The notes under the pieces are model-generated. The model made no database searches, had not been told where the DNA came from, and saw nothing but the letters and a program-made list of their open reading frames with translations. A DNA stretch of 64,000 nt, from NCBI GenBank assembly GCA_963920705.1, contig OY987227.1, positions 26,455,935 to 26,519,934 of the forward strand, read 5' to 3'. The DNA is from Odiellus spinosus. Its lineage: Eukaryota; Arthropoda; Arachnida; Opiliones; Phalangiidae. Position numbers and translations under genes: made by a program. Of the stretch, positions 52,450 to 62,864 are shown in pieces; positions within the stretch are counted from its first letter, which is position 1, and each line of letters opens with the position of its first letter.

Positions 52450-52786
52450 CAGAAGTAGATGAAACCCTCCTTTGAAGTCTACTACTCTAATGTTCGATAT
52501 AGCGCTCCTCTCTGTATGGGTAAAATTCCCAATTTTACGAGATCGGAAGGGTCCTACTTCATACCCCCTGTCTACGGAAAATTGGAAATTCTCTCTCTCC
52601 ACAAACGACGAGGTTTTTTTGACGAACTCCGAGGCTGCTAGAGATATTCGCTCGACGAACTCCCCCTCCGAAAATATCTACCGTTAGGAGGCGTACGAAT
52701 CGCGCTTTTTGAAACTAACCCATACAGAGAGGGGTAGACAAGACCAGAGAGTAATAGACTTCAAAGGAGGGTTTCATCGGCTTCTG
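52450..52786 (+). mobile_element. Family A MITE, copy A9
   Basis: Full length with TSD ATATAAT. Inserted in a TA-rich simple repeat. Confidence 0.92.
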
Positions 52787-54055
52787 ATATAATTAATACA
52801 ATACAATGAAAATCGGGGATATTTCGAATACTGTTTAATTAAATTTATTTGGTTTAATTTTAAAGTTAGTAATTCTTCATTAATTATCCTGAGGGTTTAA
52901 TCTTTTCCTAAAGATGAGAACGCCGATGATTACTACCTTTTTTAATGTTAAAAAATGCAAACAGTTAAGTAATCACTTTACTACAGGGTTTGTACATCGC
53001 TTACGTGAAGTGACCAACCCATCAAATTTATTCGAAATCATTATTATTTGTCCCCTCGAAACCATATTATTTGTCTCCTAAAAATAATCGCCCCCATTAT
53101 ATAATATAATTTGTCAAATACACAAAATTGAGACTGACGCCTGTAGAAGTGTTTCAACCTTATCACTTTAGTGTTCAGAGAAAAGCTGGGTTACAGGAGC
53201 TAGGGCCGCTAATAACGCGTGTTTAAAACTCGAGATATGAAACAAAGCTAAGTACTCGATTATTAAATGTAATTATTTTGATAAGGTATATGCGAAAAAT
53301 AAACCCGCGTAATCTATCGAAGTATTAAACATTGCTTAAAATTGTCTCTCGGTGAATTAATTTTAATTGGTAAGTCCAATTAAATTTGATAATGAAAAGC
53401 AATTCATTATATTCAACCGACTTTAATTATAGATTCATTTTGGCTTTATTATAGTAAACAGTATACGCGTATAATTATAATTTTAAGCTAACAATATTGG
53501 TTATAAGTAATTAAAATCGTCCAATCGTCAATAATAACTGGTGACATTCGGTTATTGTAAAATGGACAGATCCCTTCAAAGCAATAAGAGCCGAGTGCGG
53601 CTGTTCTTAGCTTAATCCATCACCCTCCGTACGGAGCTAGCCAATAGATGAGGGGAAATACAACCCAACAAGCCATAGATCCGATTAAACAAAAGCGTAT
53701 ACAGAAAGATTGACGTAGCGGAAGATTCCAATTCTACGTCGATTGTAGTTGGAAGTCCACATACAAGCGAACATATTGATCGACGCTTAAAGGAGTAGTA
53801 TCACGTGATTTTTTTTATATTTTAACAAGGATTAAGGGTAGTGTTCGTAAATAAATCACGTACTGCTTGGGCTCGAAAATAAGTCGGGGTTGGGATGGAA
53901 ATTGAGTAACACTTTTGGAAAGATCGTACAAAAACGATTCAAAATATATATCTATATATATATATATAATAACCTTTCCAAGGATGGATTCTAATATTTA
54001 GTTTAAAGTTGCTAACCAAAATCTATGAATTCTGATATTTAATTATTAGTTAAAT

Positions 54056-54472
54056 CAGAGGTATATAATAACCCCCTTCGGGTGGAAGTATGAAAGCCCC
54101 TATACTACCAATGCTAAAAATCACGAACAACAAGAGCCCGCTGCTGACTATCTAGGCCACTAGCTCGCGCTGGACTTCTCAATGTCGCTACTCTAGTAAA
54201 TGGTCTTTGTATAAACAAGACGGCTCGATTTGTGTTTAGAACTTCCTGTCTCGGGAGTCAGGCTGTCTGTTAAAATGGAATCAAAGGTTGACTTCAGCTC
54301 GCGAGTTCCGGAAGTGTGCGTAGGGAAAATTTAGTCAGGTTCAAAATGGTGTATCTATTTTTTGGGAATAAAGCGGTGTGTCGATCCGCCGCGATTTACG
54401 CCGGCACTCGTTGTTCGTCGATTTTGCCTACCTTTCATACTTCCCCCCGAAGGGGGTTATTATATACCTCTG
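54056..54472 (-). mobile_element. Family E MITE, copy E2
   Basis: Same element as E1 in opposite orientation, 21 kb away, highly similar throughout, with its own 7-bp TSD GTTAAAT. Confidence 0.92.
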
Positions 54473-55178
54473 GTTAAATATACTGATCATTGATAACAAT
54501 AATAAAATACTACGTTTGGCTAGAACTTTAACGTCAGTGTCGCGTCAAAGTCTAACTATAGACACGTACAGACGTCTATAGTCGTCGGTATTCGGTTAAC
54601 TAGTTTCTTTTGACCACCCGAGAACGGCTATTCTCTTAGGATCTCTCATCCCTTCGCGAAAGAGAAGACGAATAGGAGGTGAGATGAAGTGGGAGGCGGG
54701 TTTAGTGAAGGGGCGAACAATTGACGCTTTTTATATAGAGCTAGGAGAAAGAAAAGGTGAAAAGAATCGAGCTAGCTGCCAGCTAGGGAACGGAGAAGGG
54801 AAGACGTGACGGCGAAATCACCCTACTTCGTCGGAAGGAGAAGAAGCCGAGTGAGAAGAGGGGCGTGGTCACCCACCTTTTCATAGGGTGAAGCGAACTG
54901 AACTGACGAAAAGGAAGAAATGAAAAGAACAAAGGAAAAAGTAGATTCCCCGTAGAGAGCGTCAAGAGAAAACGGTGGAAAGGAAAGAAATGAGATACTT
55001 TGAAGAAAACGTTTTGACCTTTGCCACGTCACCTTCTCCGCGAGGACAATGTCACCTATAGACGCGGATTTGCCGTAAAATTTCACCTTCTTTTTTTTAA
55101 ATCGTGAGAAATATCAGTAGAGATGGAAGAGGTAATACAAAGATCAATGGATATATTACGATATTCAGACTCCATACT

Positions 55179-55367
55179 AAATAACGATGGTTATGAACTA
55201 ATTAGGACCCAGTGAGTTCAGAAATAAATAGTTAAGAAAACTACGACCGGAAAAAATGTGAGAAAAACGTATTTGAAATTTTCGAATACGATCCCATAGT
55301 GCCTAACCTAACCTATGGGATTTTAACACGGAGATTTGAAAGTTTTAAATAACTTTTTCTCAGAGAT
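55179..55367. repeat. Family P repeat, copy P2
   Basis: As P1: GAACTAATTAGGACC, GAAAAACGTATTTGAAATTT, then GCCTAACCTAACCTATGGGA and a complementary AT-rich arm. Confidence 0.7.
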
Positions 55368-55812
55368 TTTTTAAGTATTTTTTTCTGAACTTTAGTACAT
55401 ATACATCGTTGTTTAGTCGGGATTGGGGGCTGAATATCGAAATTTTCCCAAAACGAACACTACAGGAGCAAATTCTACAGAGAAAAAGGAATCAGAAATA
55501 GTATTAGAATCATACTTGAGCTAAGCCTAATTTTGAAATTATAGAAGAGAGCGAACAAAAGTCATGGAATCGCGCTGAGCACGCTACGAGGCATTTCTAT
55601 AAGAAAACTCACTGACTTGTAAAGCGACAAACTTATTGGACGAGAAGTCACACGATTAAGATAAAAAACTTAAAAAAATATTTTCTGATAGAATAAACTT
55701 GTACATCAAAAATTATGAAAAAATTTAGTGGCGCATATATTTACAGAGGGAATCAGAAAAAATAATTCAGCAAATAGTATCCTTTAAAGGAAAACGTTTC
55801 TCATCAGCCCTG

Positions 55813-55814
<2 letters not shown>

Positions 55815-55842
<28 letters not shown>
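55815..55842. repeat. T28 run
   Basis: Twenty-eight consecutive T. Confidence 0.9.
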
Positions 55843-55846
<4 letters not shown>

Positions 55847-56636
55847 AGAAATAAAGACGAAAAAGCGATTGCTACTTCTGGAACGATTTTCGTTGGCGAC
55901 GGAGACGTCGTTCTTCTCCTTGTTTACATAAGATAATTTCATTTAAAATGCGCGGATCGATAGAGAGAGAGAAAGAGAAAGAAAAAAAAATAAAAAAGAG
56001 CTCAATTTACAAAAGAGAGTCGAGATAGAATGACGAGAGACCCTCGAATAATGGAAGGAGAAGGTGATGGCTGGGGATAAAAGCCTAAAGAGAGACAGAG
56101 GTAAAGAGGAACAAAGAGAGAAAGTAAGGTTCGCGCCAAGCGGAGCAGAAAAACAAGACGTTTTACACCAAAATTAGTACTTCTCCGAATTAACCACAAA
56201 CCATGAACATGCACCTAATCTGAAATAGGTAGTTATAAATATTTCAGCGAAAAGATGAATCAAATAAAACAGAAACAGTGCCTCGGAAGAAAATAGGGTC
56301 TATCATACTATGACACCTATTTTTGACTAAATAAAAACAAAATATTGTCCTATAAACAAATACTTGAAGCAATAATAATTACTTACTAATCTAAATTATA
56401 CTTGTTTAACTACGCCAAAAGTAATATAATTTCTCATAAATATGCCAATACGAACCTCTCCCAGTTTGTTCAACAACAACCATAAAACAGTTGGACCAAC
56501 AAATTCCATTCTAATCCTCCAATATATTCTTTGGAACGCTAAGTTATTCGTCGCCATTTTAGGCCAGCGTTCTTTAAGTTTTTAACGATGATAAACATTT
56601 TAAGCGTCTTCCCTTTTTCCGTTTAACAAGTTGTTA

Positions 56637-56970
56637 CAGAAGCCGATGAAACCTTCCTTTGAAGTCTATTACTCCCTGGTCTTGTCTACCCCTCTCTGTA
56701 TGGGCTAGTTTCAAAAAGCGCGATTCGTACGCCTCCTAACGGTAGATATTTTCGGAGCGGGAGTTCGTCGAGCGAATATCTCTAGCAGCCTCGGAGTTCG
56801 TCAAAAAAACGTCGTCGTTTGTGGAGAGAGAATTTCCAATTTTCCGTAGACAGGGGGATGAAGTCGGACCCCTCCGATCTCGTAAAATTGGGAATTTTAC
56901 CCATACAGAGAGGAGCGCTATATCGAACATTAGAGTAGTAGACTTCAAAGGAGGGTTTCATCTACTTCTG
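56637..56970 (-). mobile_element. Family A MITE, copy A10
   Basis: Full length with TSD GTTGTTA. Confidence 0.93.
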
Positions 56971-57742
56971 GTTGTTAGTAAAGTTTTCCCTTAATTAATT
57001 GGCATATTTACTAAAACAAATTATGTTACCTATGCTTTACTAATATATAAGTGGAATTCTAAACTTTAAATTAAATAAAATGTGAAGCCGCCCACCCGAT
57101 ACAAGCTATCTCTATTATGCTTTCCAATGTTCTAAGTGCAAATAAAAAAATTGGTAAACATAATTACGGTAATAATTGAAATGAAAACGATCAAGTCATG
57201 TTCAACCCACAATCACAACTACACCAACTTTAGCAAAATAATAGTTTCACTAAAAAGGAAGAAAAGGCAGAAAATTCAAGTTAAACGCGTTGTCTGCATT
57301 ATAAAGGTTAAGAAATCTTTTTTTTTTTTCTCGTCTTTTTAAACTCCTTAATTCTTTAGTTGCTGTTTTATCTTTCCAGGACGGGGCAGAGATGAGCGAA
57401 CTAATGGTTGTGACGATATTTACATTCCATGCATAGAAAATTAAACTTAAACGAGAAGAAAAACGAAAGAAAATGAAAGTGTTCTAGGAAGATATAGAAT
57501 AAGGGAGAGAGAAGGTTGATAGGGTCTATAATAGTGACGTGGTAATTTAAATTTGCTTTAAAAGACTTTACGCTAACTTTTCTGGTCCCCATCTTCTTTT
57601 GGCCACCCCCCATTTTAACGTCAAAAAGTGTCAAATAAATTTTTGATCAAACACTCGTTTGAAAGAGATTTAATATAATTTTCCTTTTTAAATTAATTTA
57701 TAGGTATAGGTTAGAATATATATATTTTTGGAATTAATAAAA

Positions 57743-58066
57743 TTAAAGGGAAACTTCGAGCATAAATGGAACAGCTTTTGAATTACTTCATCCTTCAACA
57801 GGGCTTGTAATGTCCTAGAACGCAAAAAGTATAGGCCGGCGTCAAACTCTGGCCTATTCTTTTAATGTAAGCCCATTACGAGCGCTGTTGAAGCCTGAGA
57901 TAATATGATTGGTCGAAATTTATATTTAAGTTTATTATAAACTTTAGAAATTAATTTAAACACCAAAAACGTGTCTAGAGATTCCGAAAAACATTTTGAA
58001 TTCGTTTTTCGGCATGGTGATTCCGAAAAAAAAAATCAAAAGCTTTAGCTCCATGTTCCCCTTTAT
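57743..58066. mobile_element. Family J element, copy J1
   Basis: Left end TTAAAGGGAAACTTCGAGC and right end AGCTCCATGTTCCCCTTTA are inverted. The inside has the GGCCGGCGTCAAAC segment shared with J2. Confidence 0.8.
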
Positions 58067-58114
58067 GAAAAGACCGTTTCTAACGAGGGATAACACTCTT
58101 GGCCCTGTTTTAAA

Positions 58115-58564
58115 GCTTGTCTACCATTCGACCGAATCCCATTGGACCGAACTATTATCAAGGTCAATCCCAATTGACCGAATAGTTTTATCATTTCCCA
58201 TTCGACCGAAATACATTAAAATGCGTATTTCGGTCGAATGGGAATTTTATAAAAGGCTTCAAAAGAATCATACAAGCGTAATAATTTTTATAAAGTATAG
58301 TATAGTAGAAACCAAGTAGGGAAATATGCTATTTCGCGTTGATTCTGGCGTAGTTGTATAACCTAACCTAACCTAACCTATCCTATCCTAGCCCAACCTA
58401 TCCTAACCTATCCTGGCCAAACCTATCCTAGCCAAACCTATCACAACCTAACCGAATCTAACTTTATTAAGAAAAACATTTTTCGGTCCATTGGGATTCG
58501 GTCGAATGGGATTTCGGTCGAATGGGATTCTGTCGAATGGGATTCGGTCGAATGGGAGAATACC
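58115..58564. mobile_element. K2: foldback with CCTAA-type tract in the middle
   Basis: About 450 bp flanked by GTTTTAAA (58107-58114, 58565-58572). Both arms carry several CCCATTCGACCGAA motifs, direct on the left and complementary on the right. The middle (about 58362-58455) is a degenerate CCTAACCTATCC array. Confidence 0.85.
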
Positions 58565-59842
58565 GTTTTAAAAGGTACATCGCGTCTCTAGCAAATGGTT
58601 CCATGGTGAGGACTACTTAAAATGAAATAGGAAACAGTATATAACCTAAATTATTCAACCATTTTTAAAGTTTGTCCATGCCAGAAAAAAGTGACACAGT
58701 TCAGGAAAAAGTGAATAAAATCGGAAAAAAAAATTGCTCTATAGTATCAGGCCTGAAGTTAGTAACTTCCTCCACAGGATGTTTTATACACTTCTGATAA
58801 TACTGTCATTTCCATTTTAGTTTCCGAGAAATAAATTCTATTTAATCCGAGCTATTTTGCCCTTTCGGCTATTTCCATCGTTGTTAAGAATCTTAAATTT
58901 CTGAAACATTATTTCGGAGAAAAGGCGAAGGGAGTTTTAAATATATAGTTTTATACACGTAGGGATCAAATTTAAGCGCGTGCGCAAAGATTAAATAACT
59001 TCTATCATCGGAAAGCCAATATAACACCCAAGAACTTAATCTGGCTTCTTTGTTCAATACGTTCCGAAAGCTGAAAACGCGTCACTATAGAAATGTCGAG
59101 AAACTAAGGGCAGAGTCGCGCGAGTTCGACCTCGATAAATAGATGGATTTTAATCGTTAAAAGGAAGCTTTTCAAAATTTTACAGTCATATATTTCAGGG
59201 GCTTATACAAGTTGGAATAGGGAAACCCCTCGATCGCTCTCAACCAGCGACTAAAAGTCACAAAATTCTGCGCGGGCCAAAAGCGAAATTGGAAACCCAG
59301 GCGAAACGGGAACGATATTAAGTTTTTTCTTTGACTTCCAAAAAAGGAACAAAGAAAGACAGCCCGTTGCCAACTCGCGCCTAGAACGCGGAAGCTTGAT
59401 GACTACGTGGAAACTCTCGACGAAAAATTCTTTCGGACAGAGAGGGCGACGTGACAAAGGTTCCTTATGAGGTCGGGAAATAAAGGTTCCAAGGGGCTTC
59501 TAACTTTCGCTTTTTGTTTTTAAAAAAAAAGTAAAAAAGAGACGACCCGTTTTTTTGTCTCAGAAGTTTCAGCTGTCCTCGTGAGTAAAGAAAAGGGGGA
59601 AACAAGTTCCAACACCAAAACTATGGCCCATATATTTTGGAGGTTTGTGACATTTTCACAGAGGATTGGACAATTGGCAAAATCCCCTATGGCCGAAATT
59701 TTAAAATCTCTTCACGTTCTCTATTCGAAATGAATATTAAAATTTCAAAATCGCTCCCAAAAGTAGCTTTGAAATCCAACTGTCCAATCCCTCGATTTTG
59801 AATTTATATTTTAAAGGTTCTTAAGTCACACTATATGTTGGA

Positions 59843-60370
59843 GATTCAAGATATTTGACCTTTTCTTTGAAAATTCTTGATATTTTGACCATTTTCTTTG
59901 AAAAATCGTGATATTTTGACCCTTTTCTTTGAAAATTCGTGATATTTTTACCCTTTTCTTCGAGTATTCGTGATATTTTGACCCTTTTCTTTGAAAATTC
60001 GTGATATTTTTACCCTTTTCTTTGAGTATTCGTGATATTTTGACCCTTTTCTTTGAAAATTCGTGATATTTTTACCCTTTTCTTTGAGTATTCGTGTTAT
60101 TTTGACCCTTTTCTTTGAAAATTCGTAATATTTTGACCCTTTTCTTTGAAAATTCGTGATATTTTGACCCTTTTCGTTCAAAGTTCGTGATATTTTGACC
60201 CTTTTCGTTAAAAAATCCGTGATACGTCGTTGCCTTGTGGCGATATTTTGACCCTTTACGTCGGTTCCTAACGACATATTGACAATGTACGTCAACACCT
60301 CGCGACATTTTGACCCTGGACGTCAGTACCTCTGACCCTAGTACGTTTGAGGTTACTGACATTTTGCCCC
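59843..60370. repeat. 31-bp minisatellite with 62-bp higher-order unit
   Basis: About a dozen 31-bp units of the form CGTGATATTTTGACCCTTTT plus CTTTGAAAATT. From about 59939 they alternate with a second type (TTTTTACCC, GAGTATT), making 62-bp dimers. The end near 60220-60370 is degenerate. Because 31 is not a multiple of 3, the minus strand reads open for over 100 codons by chance. Confidence 0.93.
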
Positions 60371-60947
60371 CGCCCCTTAAAGGTTTGTGGTTCGCGACAT
60401 TAAGATCCTTTTATACGTTTTAATGTCAATTTTATAACCCCTTATGTTGAAATTGTACGTTTTGGAAACTAATCCAGTAGTTCACGCTACAATCCTGTAT
60501 ACAGCAAACAACCCTAAAACCCTGAAGGTTCCTCGGGATTTAAAATATGGGAAAAATAAAAGAAATCCCGCAAGAAGGAGTTTCGGGAGGCCGACGCTGT
60601 CAGTCGAATGATCTACGAGTTTACAAAGTAGAAAGGACGAGCAAAATAACCTCGGGGACTCTCTCTCTCTATCTCACTCACTACGAGAAGATGGACTGAT
60701 ACGTCTATAGAGAAGCGTGGAGCGAAGCTTCCCCACCAGACACGCGTACACTCCACCTAAGGCTAGTAAACCCTTACCAGAACTCGTCACGTATCGGAAA
60801 ATGGAAAGATAGAAGAGCGAAAAGGGGTTCTAAGCGTGTATAGAGTACGACAGCACGCGCATCCGCTATATAAACATATCAACCGTTAAATAACGTCTTC
60901 CCACTCGAATTAGATATAAACCGGTCTTATAGGGGTGGAAAAATTAT

Positions 60948-61380
60948 TTAAAGGGAAACTTGGGAGCTTTTAAAATGGAATAGCTTTTGAATTTATTTTC
61001 GGAATCACCATGAGAGAATTTTTTCAGACTTTACAGACACGTTTTGATGTTTAAATTAATTTCTAAAGAATGGTAAAAAATTTGATAAAAGTAAGTTCGA
61101 ACCAATCATATTATTTCAGCCTTTATCAGCGATTTGTAAGGTCCATAACATTAAAAGAAAAGGCTGGCGTTTCATGCCCAATGTCTTAGGCATCAAACGC
61201 CGGCCTATATTTTAATGTTAAGACATTAACAAGCACTGTTGAATCGTGATTTTTTTTTAAATCGTGATTTTAATTTAAACTTGTCTAAAAATTCTGAATA
61301 TATTTTCAAATACGTTTCTGTCATGGTGATGAAAATAAATTCAAAAGCTATTTAATTTTTAGCTCCATGTTTCCCTTTAT
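60948..61380. mobile_element. Family J element, copy J2
   Basis: Long inverted arms (AAAGGGAAACTTGGGAGC and TAGCTCCATGTTTCCCTTT; GGAATAGCTTTTGAATTTATT and complement). The centre has an inverted GGCTGGCGTTTCATGCC / AAACGCCGGCCT pair. Ends at TTTA(A/T), TTAA-like. Confidence 0.82.
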
Positions 61381-61423
61381 GTATGGAACTATATAGATAT
61401 ACAGACTCTTCAACTTTCCCTCT

Positions 61424-61865
61424 TTAAAGGGAGAATGCAACCTAATTACAAGTGATTTTTATCGATTCCTTATCGTTTAAATAGGCCTAATCCATCGATA
61501 AAATGTTTACAACACAAATATTAAACTAGAAATAAATTTAAAACTTACCCTGAAAATAGGCTTAGCGGGATTCATGGAGATCCTGAATCGCGTCCGTGTA
61601 AGGTCTAGCGACCAATGAGCAAGGGCCCGTCGTTCACGCGAGATCTCCACGAGACTTACGTCGCGCGCGATTGGTCGCTAGACCTTACACGCGAGGAAAA
61701 CAGGACCTCCATGAATCCCACTAAGCCTATTTTCAGGGTAAGTTTTAAATTTATTTCTAGTTTAATATTTGTTTGTAAATATTTTCAGTAGTGGATTAGG
61801 CCTATTTAAACAATAAGAAATCGATAAAAAAAATCACTTGTTGTTAGGTTGCATTCTCCCTTTAA
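61424..61865 (-). mobile_element. Family B palindromic MITE, copy B4
   Basis: 442 bp including TTAA at both ends; reversed relative to B1. It ends about 590 bp below the Ig5 exon. Confidence 0.93.
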
Positions 61866-62212
61866 CTCCAAAATTGTAATTCTAGAGGAGCAATTCGGGG
61901 ATCAAGGGATGTTAAGGTTTTAGGTCAATAGGGATGGTATATATTCCAAGGGATATACGTTAAAGAGCCCTAGTTTACCGCCCTCGGGTGTTTTCAGTGG
62001 GTATATTTGAAGAAAATGAAGGTATTTATTATTTGAGATACCGTAACGTTCTTGAACCACTTAGAAACGTTATTTAAATTTAAATATATTTAATTTCTAA
62101 ACTATTAAAAATTGGGTTTTGTCCATCTTTTTATCCGTAGTTTTTGTCATCAAGAAAAATGAGTTTCCAAATATGAAAGACATTATACAGCTAGGTTACG
62201 TGTCAATTATTG

Positions 62213-62305
62213 TAATACCCTCTTCAGACGAGGCGTAATTAGCCCGGTTAAAGGCTATGTAAACCTATATTAAATCGAAATTAATTACGCTCATCTAATA
62301 GTACT
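62213..62305. repeat. Repeat N2 near the Ig5 exon
   Basis: TAATACCCTCTTCAGACGAG and GCGTAATTAGCC match N1; the complement ATTACGCTCATCT follows, so it too is a small foldback. Confidence 0.6.
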
Positions 62306-62456
62306 TTTAACTTTCAGCTGATCCTTAATCGAATATCAAAATCTGACGAATCTTTCCCGAAAGGTTTACGAGAACCAGTCTTACTTAAATAAAGTATTTT
62401 TTCTCTTTACCTTTAAACACATCGAAATAAATGATTAACAAAAAATATTGCCTTAC

Positions 62457-62864
62457 CTTTTTTCCACGTGTAATGTTCTATGGGATATCCAGCCGAGGCG
62501 CATGTCAATATAACGCTCCCACCGCTAATAACGCTTTCGTTGTTCATGGGGTGAACATAGGGAGCTCCCACAACGTGAACCCGAGCGGAATGCGTGGACG
62601 AACCGAAGTCGTTGTTGGCGGTACAAGAATAAGATCCACCTTGGTCGACGGAGACGCTGCTAATGTTGACGAAACTTTGCAAGGAACCGCTGACGTCCAC
62701 AAAGTCACCGATACGTAGAGTGGCGCTCTCGACCACCGCTCGACCATAGAGTTTCCATTGAATTTGAGGTAAAGGGTTACCGTCCACCACGCATTTCAAG
62801 GACGTGGATGAACCTATTCTAAGTACTCGTTCCGGGAAGACTTCGTTGAAAACGGGAGCCTCTT
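62457..62864 (-). CDS. Dscam: Dscam-family exon: Ig5 and start of Ig6
   Basis: This exon encodes extracellular immunoglobulin domain 5 and the first third of Ig6 of a Dscam-family homophilic adhesion receptor, a cell-surface protein of neuronal recognition. The acceptor is a T-rich tract ending in CAG just above 62864 and the donor is AAAAG^GTAAGG. Both ends are phase 1 and the length is 408 nt. The reading begins EAPVFNEVFPERV. It has the Ig5 cysteines (SLKC and SYSC), core tryptophan IQW, and an FVNISS sequon, then the link VVGAPYVHP into Ig6 with its first cysteine (ILTC) and the YPIEHYTWKK strand. The order and motifs match arthropod Dscam Ig5-Ig6 from memory of the family (GNPxPxIxW; AGYPIE). 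Which Dscam paralogue it is cannot be settled. Upstream exons (Ig1-Ig4) lie outside the window. Confidence 0.9.

Larger units (their letters stand above)
40288..62456 (-). other. 22.2-kb intron within Ig6, rich in repeats
   Basis: Splits Ig6 in phase 1. It carries A6-A10, F3, W, L, E2, P2, K2, two J copies, B4, N2, U2, the 77-bp hAT-like element and both minisatellites. Stretches with nothing recognisable to me include 42060-42750, 42940-43790, 44110-44800, 45840-46800, 47145-48300, 48400-50550, 51100-52440, 52790-54050 (apart from a short repeat near 53140), 54480-55170, 55370-56630, 56975-57740, 58570-59840 and 60370-60945. These are AT-rich with scattered A/T runs and no Ig-like or other known ORF. 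Confidence 0.75.

Noticed and set aside
59948-60362. Lys-rich repetitive minus-strand ORFs
   Set aside because: Product of a 31-bp tandem repeat that lacks stops in every minus-strand frame; no start context or splice evidence.
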